DNA of 64,000 nucleotides from Boesenbergia rotunda. Lineage: Eukaryota > Streptophyta > Magnoliopsida > Zingiberales > Zingiberaceae. The first letter of the stretch is position 1. Each line of letters begins with the position of its first letter. The stretch is taken from positions 456,346 to 520,345 of the forward strand of contig JAGFNQ010001192.1 in assembly GCA_024364735.1 (NCBI GenBank). The letters are read 5' to 3'. Below, piece by piece: positions 10,679 through 20,128 of the stretch. The position numbers were made by a program, and so were the translations under genes. The notes below the pieces were generated by a model that was not told the DNA's origin, searched no databases, and saw only the letters and a list, made by a program, of their open reading frames with translations.

Positions 10679-12175
10679 CTAAATTTTACCTCTGGACTGA
10701 TTCAGTACAGCAAGGTATGATCTTTGCCGAGATTTGGTTCTATAGCCCAATCCGGATCGATTTAGAACTGATTTCTGTTTTCCAAGGATCATGTCAAGAC
10801 CTTTGGAACCAGATGTAAATCGTTCTAATGCTGATCTAAGATCCTTAACCTGAGTTTTCAGGGAGGAGTTTTCCTTTTCAAGTTTTTCAACTTGAGTAGG
10901 AGTTCCTTCCTGAACCTTCTCGGTTAAGGGTTTAGAGTCAGCTCCCTCTTTCAGGAGTTTTACTTCCTGTCGGAGGGATTCGACTCGGAGTTTGGCTTTA
11001 GCCAAATCTCGAGAAAGAAAAGAAATTAATTCAGTTAATTGCGATCTATTAAAACCTGTTACCTTAATTTCTCCGTCCTCTGTAAAAGTTAGCTCGTCGT
11101 CGTCCTGTTCTGATTCTGACTCAGTTTCGACGTTTTCTGAGGCGGTCAGGGCTAGTAGGTTGGACTGGGGTGCCTCTTCTTCTTCTTCTGAGGAAGACTC
11201 GTCCCAGGTTGCTTGTAGTGCCTTCTTTTTTCTCGTCCTTTTTGTCTCCTTTAGGTTAGGGCACTCTGACTTGTAGTGACCCTTTTTCTTGCACTCGTAG
11301 CAGGTCACATTAGGCTTGTTCGCGGATTCAGCTGGTTCGTCCTTTCTTCGGCCGGTTCTCCGTGTGTTGGCTTGATTTTTCAATTTTTTATAGTAACTTC
11401 GGGCCAATCGGACCAGCTCAGATTGATCTGCTTCTTCATCTTCTGTGTCTGAATCAGAGTTGAGCTCGGGTTCAGATTGAGGTTTCTTTTTTGTCGCTTT
11501 TCCAGTTTTTCCTGCAAAAAAGGCAATACTCTTCTCGGCCATATTGCAGTTAGTCTGCTCATGAAGTTCTAACTCTGAAAATAATTCGTCTAATTTAATT
11601 TTGGAGAGATCCCTAGAGACCTTGTATGCATCTACCATAGATGCCCACAAGGTGTTTCTAGGGAAGGCGTTTAGAGCATACCTTATTAGGTCACGGTTTT
11701 CAACCTTGTGACCTATTGTGTGAAGACCGTTCATTACCTCTTGGATCCGTGCGTGGAGCTGGGCTGCTGTTTCGTTGTCCGCCATCTTGATGGTGTAGAG
11801 TTTGTTTAGTAGCAGATCCCTCTTGCTGATCCGAGTATCTGAAGTCCCTTCGTGTAGCTCGATCAGTTTTGTCCACAGCTCCTTTGCACTGTTGAAGGGG
11901 CCCACACGGTTCAGCTCTTCCTTTGTCAGCCCGCATTGTAGGGTTTGTGTTGCTTTTGCGTCAGCTTCTATCTTTCGCTTTAGGGTGTTGTCCCACTCCG
12001 AGTAGTTTTGAGGTAGTCCTTCGGTGTTTTTGGGGATCTCCAGACCGGATTGGATGATGATCCACATGTCCACCTGAGTTTTCAGGTGGACCTCCATACG
12101 ACTTTTCCAGTAAGAAAAGTCTTCTCCACTGAAAAGTGGAGGTCTGGCGGTGCTGAATCCCTCTTGCATAGCCAT
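10679..12175 (-). CDS. gag: gag polyprotein, intact copy
   Basis: 498 aa, starting MAMQEGF just downstream of the primer site and leader. The N-terminal part (about residues 10-230) is the copia-type capsid region (PPLFSGEDFSYWKSRMEVHL at its start, family UBN2/DUF4219-like). Next are a basic segment, one zinc knuckle (CYECKKKGHYKSEC, CX2CX4HX4C, about residue 290), an acidic Ser/Glu/Asp-rich stretch and a long coiled coil (about 385-460). The frame ends after a QRSY linker; compared with element 1 it closes early near 10679 while related linker codons continue in another frame to about 10550. No protease follows. The long C-terminal coiled coil fits Sirevirus Gag. Confidence 0.9.
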   Translation of the reverse strand: MAMQEGFSTARPPLFSGEDFSYWKSRMEVHLKTQVDMWIIIQSGLEIPKNTEGLPQNYSEWDNTLKRKIEADAKATQTLQCGLTKEELNRVGPFNSAKELWTKLIELHEGTSDTRISKRDLLLNKLYTIKMADNETAAQLHARIQEVMNGLHTIGHKVENRDLIRYALNAFPRNTLWASMVDAYKVSRDLSKIKLDELFSELELHEQTNCNMAEKSIAFFAGKTGKATKKKPQSEPELNSDSDTEDEEADQSELVRLARSYYKKLKNQANTRRTGRRKDEPAESANKPNVTCYECKKKGHYKSECPNLKETKRTRKKKALQATWDESSSEEEEEAPQSNLLALTASENVETESESEQDDDELTFTEDGEIKVTGFNRSQLTELISFLSRDLAKAKLRVESLRQEVKLLKEGADSKPLTEKVQEGTPTQVEKLEKENSSLKTQVKDLRSALERFTSGSKGLDMILGKQKSVLNRSGLGYRTKSRQRSYLAVLNQSRGKI

Positions 12176-12398
12176 TTAAGCTGAAAAAGAAAACTACTAG
12201 AAAAATGTCCCAAGACTTGGTCTTGGATTAGTAGTGCGGGATAAGGGAAATAAAATATCGAGGGGTGTTGCACCAACCTCGATTAACGAAAGAAATTCGA
12301 AGGAAAAAATATTTAAAAATTCGAAAAAGAAAAAAAAAATTTAAGAAAATCCTAAAAGAAATTTTCAAACTGGTGGTTGCACCAAGTTTGAACTTCCC

Positions 12399-12410
12399 GC
12401 TCTGATACCA
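12399..12410 (-). promoter_or_regulatory. primer binding site of element 2
   Basis: Minus-strand TGGTATCAGAGC, two bases from the 5' LTR, matching initiator methionine tRNA. Confidence 0.92.
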
Positions 12411-12412
12411 CT

Positions 12413-13832
12413 TGTTGGATCGTGAAAACCGATAGAGGGGGGGTGAATATCAGAAATCGTTCTTTTTCAGAAAACTAAGAGTAAGTGCACATCCGAAATA
12501 AAGATAAGAGACACAGCATAAAGACACAGTGGTTTTTACTTGGTTCGGAGCCTGTGTCGACTCCTACTCCAAGGCCCACGGTCGTTGACCGTTTACTTTG
12601 GGCAATTCTATATCAGGCGCAAATAGTTTACAGAAAGTTATTACAGAATTTAGTACAGTAAACTTAAATAGCTCTTTTTACCGACGTCCGAGGAAGATCA
12701 ACTTTTTCCGGAGCAGCAGGACGTCGTCGGCTCGAGTTGGGAGGATTCCGGGGTGAAGTGCGAGAGCAGAAGAGCGTGGAAGCTTTGTATGGAAGTTGTT
12801 GTTCAAGCTTGTGGTCGAGGGGTGCTATTTATAGCCCCTAGGGCGCCCTGGACGTCGGGGGCGCCCTGCCACGTGTCAGCCGATCCGCACTTCGCTCGGT
12901 CAAGCTTTATCCCACCTAAATAGGGATGAGTTTTGACCTCTGGGGCGCCCTGGTCGCTGAGGGCGCCTTCATTGACGCGGTCTTCTCGGCTGGATAGAGT
13001 TGATCGGCCTTGCTGGCATAGGCGCGAAGCGCCTTGGCACCTGAGGGCGCCCTGGGCGCTCAGGGCGCCCTGGCTGCTGAGGGCGCCCTGGATGCAGAGG
13101 GCGCCCCGGCCAGTGGTTAGCCGAACTCCTTTTTGCCTTACTTGTTTCTTGTTCACCTTGGAGGCGCCCTAGACACTCAGGGCGCCCTACTCAGCTGCTG
13201 CCTCACTCCTTTGAGGCTCTCTGAGCTGCAGACACACGTTCCTTTGGTCCTGCATCCAGGGTTAGTCCGAAAACAAAATAAAGCATTAATTTATACAGCC
13301 TTAGCTGTCTTGGTTCTGACTTTGGTCTCCAAAATGGAGCCCTAGGTCGAACCGACGCCTACTGTTCCCTCGACGGGGAACTCGTCCTCACCTACTCCTC
13401 TCGGGAGATTTTACCTGATGCCAACCGTTCCTCTGGTTGGACTTTTGCCTGACGGTCCTTTGTCAGGTCTTGGATGCCGAGCTGTCCTTCGCCCGGAGCC
13501 TAGCATTCCTTCGCTAGGGCTTGGATACTGGCTGTCCTTCGCCAGTTGCCTAGCAGTCCTTTGCTAGGGCTTGGATGCTGGCTGTCCTTCGCCAGTTGCC
13601 TAGCAGTCCTTTGCTAGGGCTTGGATGCTGGCTGTCCTTCGCCAGTTGCCTAGCAGTCCTTCGCTAGGACTTTGCTACTGGCAGTCCTTCGCCAGTTGCC
13701 TAGCAGTCCTTCGCTAGGACTTTATCTCTGCACACTAGAGTAACTTGTTAGAAACACAAGTAAGACTTAACTTTTGACCTATGTTGCCATTATCAAAACA
13801 CAGGTTTGACTTGGGTGCATTCTGCACCAACA
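12413..13832 (-). repeat. 5' LTR of element 2
   Basis: 1420 bp. Landmarks on the minus strand: start TGTTGGTGCAG at 13832; hairpin array 13720-13480 in 50-bp units; last array hairpin CCTGAC/GTCAGG at 13448-13467; conserved core about 13430-13290; GGGCGCC palindromes 13190-12840; TATA in CTATTTATAG 12825-12834; U5 end with CACCCCCCCTCTATCGG; terminus CCAACA at 12413. Confidence 0.92.
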
Positions 13833-14788
13833 CAGAGAAGATGAGAACGACGCTCCCTCATATATATATCGGGTAGGGGGTGGTCCCCCGCCAGCATCCT
13901 GTCCACTTGGTCACTCAGGAGCAGTGATAGCTGTATCACCTATCTCGGTGATTCAATGTCACAACTCTACCCACTCAGCCAACACAGTATCACCTATCTC
14001 GGTGGCTTGACTGGTGTGTTATGGGGTGACCATGTCATTGCATCATGTGCATATGATGCATTGTGCATTTTGATTGTGATTGCTGCATTTATTTACTGCA
14101 CTTGTTTGACATGCAAGTACAGAATATGCTTATGAGTGGTTTGATGACCCTACACTTGCTCGTGTGGTACAAGTCCTTTTATAATCAGGATAGACTGATT
14201 TCTGGTATGTACACTCAGTTATATTTTCAGTTATGCATATTATGATATTTCTGTTGAGACTGTATCCTGTTGTTTCGTTATAGCTTATTCAGCTATTTTG
14301 TTGAGTCATGCATATCATTCTATGTACCTGCGGAGTCCACTTAGACTCACCACCCATCACAATGTTTTTTGTTTTCAGGTTGATAGCTCGCCGGAGGAGC
14401 CCAGTTGCCGGTCTCGGGTCCTTACGACTCTTTGATTGGTGCTTCCGCTATGTTTTGTTTTGTTTTTATATCTTAGTCTATATTTTGTATTCATTACGAT
14501 ACCGTGGACTTGTATTTGATTTATTTATGCGGTATTGTATTTTGAGTCTTTTATTGGACTTTTGTGATGTGGTTTTGCTGCGCGCCTGCCCTAGGGGCAG
14601 CTCAGGTGAGTATTACGGATTTTAGTATTGCGATATTTCCATTTTTTCATATATTATATATCTGTTTGGGGCCTGAGGCCAAATTATAAACTGCGTGTGT
14701 CGTTTGTATGTGTAAATTGTCCGCTGGATAGGGGAGATGTTGTCCGATTTTATATTGGATTAGCGACTCCGTCGGTCTCGGGGCGTGA

Positions 14789-15667
14789 CAACTAGTGTAC
14801 TGTAATCATTCTATAAACGTGACTTTATATGCCAAGTTTTATAACAACTTGGTCAAAGTCGATGATTTCTGCTACACTACTACTATTCAGACCCTTCCAC
14901 TTACCATTTCTCCTTCTTTACTTACTTGATTTCTTGGACTACGACCCTCTCAGTCCACCGTCTCTTGTTATCCTCCTAAGGATCTTCCCTTTCCCGCCCC
15001 TTACTCCCACATTACCCTCGACCTCCTTCACTCTTATTTTTTCAAACATGTGAGAGATCCGACGGTTCAGAATTTTTGATCCGTCAATCTACGCATCCAG
15101 GATTATGCCCTCTATCGAGTTCTGGTTCGCTACATTCTTCCCCTGACTTTGCAAGATGTAGCGGTTATGCGTCCCTTTCACTCATTCTTACTTTACACGA
15201 TGATCCATCATCTAGACATAGACATCGGTCTACATATGTTCCAGACGATCATCTATGCCTCTAGCATCTCCACTCACTCTAGAGTGCAGACCCCCTACTG
15301 TCACATCCTAATCGTACTTTTCCATCATTATGGTCGTTATGTTTCTTCCGGAGAGATCATCACGATGACCGAGTTTGACGAAATACGAATTGGGAAATTT
15401 TCCCTAGCCGCCGAGATCGAGGAGCAGTTGAGAGAGTCTCCACCACCACCACCTCCGATGACTATGGACCAGCACCTCACACGGATAGAGATGGAGGTTC
15501 ATAGTCTTCGAGAGGAGATAGCGGCTCATCACGTCGAACAGATGGATGCCCTTCAGGCCCGACATGATGAGAGGCTCGCAGCAAACCATGCCCGACATGA
15601 GGAGATGATGTCGATGTTTCGGTCGTGGTATCCTAGCCCTTCGTGGCATCCGGGCTCGTCTTCTTAG
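14789..15667 (+). pseudogene. extra ORF of element X, truncated and broken
   Basis: Same protein as the 8074-9314 gene. The match begins at the gypsy LTR junction (LVYC against LVFC) and runs to the C-terminus. Two in-frame TGA codons lie in the first 300 bp (near 14926 and 15076). From 15149 to 15664 it is open (172 aa), with DIDIGLHMF, MRPFH and a C-terminal coiled coil after a proline run. By eye the central part is about 60% identical to the element 2 protein, while the acidic linker and tail differ more. The 5' part was removed by the gypsy insertion. Confidence 0.82.
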
Positions 15668-17133
15668 CTTACTATTGTACTAGGGATTGGTTTTCTGACT
15701 CTCCGTGTCTGTAAAAATTGACTTGATCATCTACTTTAGATTTATGCACTCTAAGTTGATTATCATCAGGAATGTACTTAGTAGAATAGGACTATTTTTC
15801 TATTCTTTATCTTTAAAAAAAATATTATCATATTATTTTAAGAAAAATCATATTTTTTCAACTAAGTTTTGAACTTTAAAATGTTTTTCCAACTTAGTTT
15901 TTTTTAAATTACCCCCTTCAAAACTAGGATTTTTCTATGCAATAGACTTAGCTTAGGACTTAACCCTAAAATTGCATGCTCCTATAGATCTAGAAGTCAG
16001 TATCTCACAAGCACATTAGGATACTTTGATATATTGATAACCTAAATTGGGTTGAGATGCTTAGGTCTATGTCTTGACTCAAGATACTTTAAGTCAGTGC
16101 ATCAAGAGCAGTTAGGGCGATAAATACATTTGAACAACAAACAAATTAAGTATTCAAGCTTAGAATGTCTAACTTGATCAGGCTACTTAACTTGACTAAC
16201 CCTAGTGAAAGCTGCAGTTATATAACAGTTAGTAAGTAGCTAACTGGGTTAGACAAGAACCGAAAGAAGATAATTTGATCAATTTTTTGTAAAGTCCTGT
16301 TCATGCTTGGACTCATTAGTAAGTTAACTGTGTTCAAAATTTATTACTTGGGTCAGTCAATTTCTTCATTATTGTTAGAAAGCAAGTAAGCCCTAATACA
16401 TAATAATTTTTTTTTGCCAATTATGTTTTTATTTTTTTTTTTTTTTGATATATGACAAAGGGGAGAGAAGAAAAAGTCAAGTTAAAATATTTTTTTCCTA
16501 AATCAAATTAAAGTAATTTTTCCCAAGTCAAGATATTTTCATTGTTTTTGAAAAAGTCAAGTTTCTTTGTTTTCGAATAAAGTCAAAATCATTATTTTCG
16601 AAAAAGTCAAGTTTCAAAATTATTTTATTTTTTTTATTCTCAAATTTTTGTTTGAAAAAAATCAAGTTTCAAAAAAGTAAGTTAAAATAAACTTTTCATT
16701 ATGTTACTCAAATTTTTCTTCGAAAAAAATGTATTTCCTGAAAATTTTTTTAGAAAATCCTACTCGATTCAGAAAATTCTGTTAGAGAAAAACATTGTTA
16801 GAAATTTTTCAAAACTTGTTTTTTTCTAATATTTCCTTTACTCAGAAGTTTTCAAAATCTTTTTTGAAAAAATTTTCAAATAGAAAAATTGCATATTTTC
16901 AAAGGCTTCAGAGGAAGATTTTCAAAATTAAAAGAATCCTTATGCAATGTTTCGAATTTTTGCTAAGTTTTTCAAAAATTATTTCTAAAGAAAAAAGGGG
17001 GAGAGAACTGATTAAGGGGGAGAGTAGAAAATCTACTTGTTCTTTCTTTCTAGTACATAATTATCATGAATATGTTTTTTTATTTTTAACTTAACTTTTG
17101 AACGATGTTGACATAAATCAAAAAGAGAGAGAT
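15668..17133 (+). other. 3' noncoding region of element X
   Basis: No gene. AT-rich, with AAAAAGTCAAGTTT-like repeats (16490-16690) and purine tracts AAGGGGGAGAGA near 16988 and 17018; the final AAAAAGAGAGAGATTG abuts the LTR. Confidence 0.6.
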
Positions 17134-18372
17134 TGTTGGTGCCGGAAGCACCAGATTGAACCTGGTTTTGATAATGGCAAAGTGTTCAAAGTTAAGTGTG
17201 TATTGTTATCTAATGGATTTACCAAGTGTGCAGGAAAGTCCTAGTTCACCTAGACACGGAGTCTTGACCTGCAGGGTTGTGCAAGAAGTCTTGGTCGTGG
17301 ACTGGGCAACGAAGACCTGATCCAGAAGATTGGATAGGAGTCTTAGCCGAGCGAGGATTGTGGACAGAAGTAGAGGTGGGCCGAGGTACCGACGTCTTAT
17401 GATTTGACAGTCTCGGAGGCCGAGTAAAAGTCCAACCGAAGGAGCCGGTTAGCAAAAGGTAACTTCTCCTGAGAGGAGTAGGTGAGGACGCGTTCCTTAG
17501 AAGAGGGAACAGTAGGTATCGGTTCGACTTATGGTTTTATTTTGAGATCCAAAGTCAGAACCAAGATAGCTCTGACTGTGATTTATACTTGTAATTATTT
17601 ATATTATACTGTTCTTGGACTAACCATGGTTGCAGGAGTGAAAAGTGTTTACTACTGCATCACAGGCACCTGAGATGAGTTAGGCGCCCGAGAAGCCAGG
17701 CGCCTGATAGCTATCAGGCGCCCCAGATGGCTTGTTCCAGCGGGTGAGTTCGACTGAGCTAGCAGGATGCCACATCAGCAACTCAGGCGCCTGTGAGCCA
17801 TCAGGCACCCCAGAGGTCCCAGGCGCCCAAGACCAGAGGATAGGAGTTTGGCCGAGTCTGCAGATAAGGATGCGCCGGATTCACAACACGTGTCAGGCGC
17901 CCCAACAAGCCTCAGGCACCCGAGAACTCCATATATAAGGGGCTTCACCCCTTGCTTTCCAGAATAAGTTTTCACATTCAACGAGAAAAGCCTTCTAGCA
18001 ACTCAAACACTCCAAAGATCTTCAAACTCCTTTCGTGCTCGAGTTCCTCCACGCCGCAAATGATCAAGATCGACGACACGCCGCCTAAGACATTCTGCGG
18101 TCCTTCTGGTGTCATCGGTATATTTTATTCATTGTTTAAATTATGTACTCGACTTACATATTTGTAATATTTTTGTCGACATATAGAATTGTCCAACGAA
18201 AATGGTCAAGGACCGTGGGCCTTGGAGTAGGAGCCGTCAAAGACTCCAAACCAAGTAAGAAGAAACATGTTAGCATTGTGCTTTTAATTCTTCCGTTGTG
18301 TTCTAATTATTCCGAAAATTTTACGTAATCGCTATTACCCCCCCCCCCTCTATCGATTACAACGATCCCACA
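17134..18372 (+). repeat. LTR of element X
   Basis: 1239 bp, TGTTGGTGCCGGAAGCACC at the start and ATCCCACA at the end. Contains the hairpin array (about 17240-17350), the closing hairpin (17430-17452), the core (to about 17570), AGGCGCC palindromes (17665-17930), TATA in CATATATAAGG (about 17930) and the C-rich U5 end (18338-18352). A polypurine tract precedes it and a perfect primer site follows it, so it acts as 3' LTR of one unit and 5' LTR of the next. Confidence 0.87.
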
Positions 18373-18374
18373 AG

Positions 18375-18386
18375 TGGTATCAGAGC
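18375..18386 (+). promoter_or_regulatory. primer binding site after the element X LTR
   Basis: TGGTATCAGAGC two bases past the LTR end, with CGGG following. It implies a second internal region began here; recognisable sequence continues only to about 18545. Confidence 0.75.
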
Positions 18387-19734
18387 GGGTTGCTCAATGT
18401 TGGTGAAACTGCCAACTGAGCTATTTTTTTGGAAGAGGGAAGACAGAGCTTATCATGATGTCGCCAGTCTTCTTGAAGCATCTCCTTTCTCTAGAGGTGG
18501 ACGGATCGGTGAGGATGAGGTTTCAAGGGTTTTCCCTAGAGGGGAAACCCTTCTCTAATTGAAGGGGCAGAGTCCCAATGCCAAAGATATGAGAATATGA
18601 GAGAAACCCCCCCCCCTTTTATAGTCATTTCTAAGTGGAGAGGCATGCCCCCCCCATGCGTCCTGCGCCCAAGGTGTGTTGCCCCTAGTTCAGGCCGTGT
18701 GGCTTGGCATGACCATGTTGTGCCAATTTCGGCCAAAACAGCTCAGGCTATGGCCTGGTCAAGGGGGGTAGCACAGCCTTGCCTGGGGCTAGTACAACCT
18801 TGCCTGGGTGCCTAGCACGACCTTGTCTTAGGGGGTAGTACGCCCCCAGTACAGGGCGTGCTATTTGGCACAACCATGTCTAAAAATTCAACCTGAGTCG
18901 TAACTGTAGACACGACCCTGTGACATGGCTGTGTGACCCATTAACCTCAAGATGTCATTTTCTCGAGTTGGTGTCTTCAACAAAGTTGTAGATCTTGAAG
19001 TCTTCTTCGATTTTATATAAAGAACAGCCTAAAACTCCAACTGAATAAGATGCTATGGTTATTTCAAGATCGGTCCGCAGTATAGTCCTCATCATGAATG
19101 TGTCTCTTTGGCATGCGACCATGTCTTGCTAATATTTATTCCAAACTTACTCTATTTTGCTCCAAAAAGCCATCCTACCAATAAAAACAAACAAAGAGCA
19201 ATTCTCTTAACTAAAATAGTAAAAGGAACAAGAATCATAGTAAATAGGATGTAACAACATAGAATAGAGCCAAGAAAAGTAAGTGAATGAGCATTAATAG
19301 TAGTATAAAAATGTCTATTCTATGCTCATCAATGATCTACTTTCATAAAAAAACATGACATCACATAAGAAAGCATAATAAAAGATAAGAAATCTGATTA
19401 AAGAGTCATGCCCTTGTCTTTAGCGTCGTTAGCTTGATCCTTATGGAAGAATATGCAGCGAAAAGAAAGAAGGAAAGTCTTCTAAGGGACTTAGGGTTGA
19501 CGGCGTCAAAAAACTCTAAGTTGATCAGGAACCAAGAGCTTTGTCAAGATGATACTCTAAACCTTTGAGAACCTCCCCTTTATATAGGATACCAATCCGT
19601 TATCAGCCCATTGATGATAATGGATTAGGCTAAAGGGTTCTACACATTGAACTCGCATCCAATAACCCAAAACCCAATAAATACAAGTTTGATCACTTTA
19701 AAGGGTTTAGATTATATTTACATGTGTAACTTAT
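18387..19734. other. no gene; unassigned repeat-like DNA
   Basis: The first about 150 bp may be the leader of a truncated Sirevirus unit. From about 18540 the sequence has C runs and many CACGACC/CATGACC and CTTGCC repeats (18660-18930), reminiscent of gypsy LTRs, and two TATA-like sites readable on the minus strand (TTTTATAG near 18616, CTTTATATAGG near 19588). No TSD or termini were found. Confidence 0.35.
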
Positions 19735-19895
19735 AAATAAGTCCATCAAATAGGAATAATAATATCTAACAGGATTTACATATACAACATATATCATTGT
19801 CAAGAGGGAATCTTTTTTAGTATTTAGATATTTAGATTAGATTCAAAAGAATAAGCAGATAAATTTAATTACAAATTTGCAAAACATACATTAGG

Positions 19896-19925
19896 TTGTG
19901 TCATATATATCAAAGAATATACAAC
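19896..19925 (+). promoter_or_regulatory. relic plastid rbcL promoter
   Basis: A -35 box TTGTGT (19896-19901; plastid form TTGCGC) and -10 box TACAAC (19920-19925; plastid form TACAAT) with the standard 18-bp spacing, followed by the known leader sequence. It is a bacterial-type promoter and would be inert in the nucleus. Confidence 0.75.
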
Positions 19926-20128
19926 AATGATGTATTTGATTCATCAAATACATGGTCTAATAACAAACTATTTCATTTTAACTTAACATTGAAATTTTTG
20001 AAATATTAGTTGAATATTATTTTTTTTCTTGAATGATTTTTGTCAAAGATTTCATTCACACATAATTCATATCAAGTAAACCTTGTCGTTATAAGAATTC
20101 TTAATTCATGAGTTGTAGGGAGGGACTT

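Larger units (their letters stand above)
5283..13832 (-). mobile_element. complete non-autonomous Sirevirus-like retrotransposon (element 2)
   Basis: 8550 bp on the minus strand: 5' LTR 13832-12413, primer site 12410-12399, gag 12175-10679, internal promoter and spliced extra gene 9418-8074, polypurine tract 6716-6703, 3' LTR 6702-5283. A perfect target duplication CAGAG flanks it (5278-5282 and 13833-13837). The two LTRs are the same length (1420 bp) and differ at roughly two dozen sites by eye, about 98% identical, so insertion was fairly recent. No protease, integrase, reverse transcriptase or RNase H motif is visible in the 5.7-kb internal region. Movement would need pol supplied by a relative. 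Extra purine tracts (for example in 7318-7328 and 6785-6812, minus strand) match the multiple polypurine tracts known from Sireviruses. Confidence 0.92.
3682..14788. mobile_element. Ty3/gypsy-type LTR, in three pieces
   Basis: Three fragments (3682-3953, 5245-5282, 13838-14788; about 1.26 kb together) become contiguous once the solo LTR 3954-5239 and element 5283-13832 and their target duplications are removed. The right end is GGGGCGTGACA at 14788, a terminus typical of chromovirus-type gypsy LTRs. It lies exactly where the reading frame of the extra ORF of element X resumes, so this LTR was inserted into that ORF. The left end lies beyond element 1. Orientation is uncertain: an ATATATATA run near 13861-13869 could be a TATA box on either strand. 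No protein-coding part is present. Confidence 0.6.
14789..18372 (+). mobile_element. element X, 3' half of a plus-strand Sirevirus-like retrotransposon
   Basis: Comprises the 3' part of the extra ORF (14789-15667), a noncoding region with repeated purine tracts (for example 16988-17030), a terminal purine tract (17119-17133) and an LTR (17134-18372). The 5' half lies on the far side of the gypsy LTR insertion and is outside the window. X resembles element 2 in layout but is clearly diverged from it. Confidence 0.8.

Noticed and set aside
13480..13720. CRISPR-like regular repeat array
   Set aside because: Spacers are not unique, units are contiguous 50-bp tandem hairpins inside an LTR, and the genome is a plant.
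14308..14625. 105-aa frame with hydrophobic residues
   Set aside because: Falls within the gypsy LTR fragment; AT-rich chance frame.
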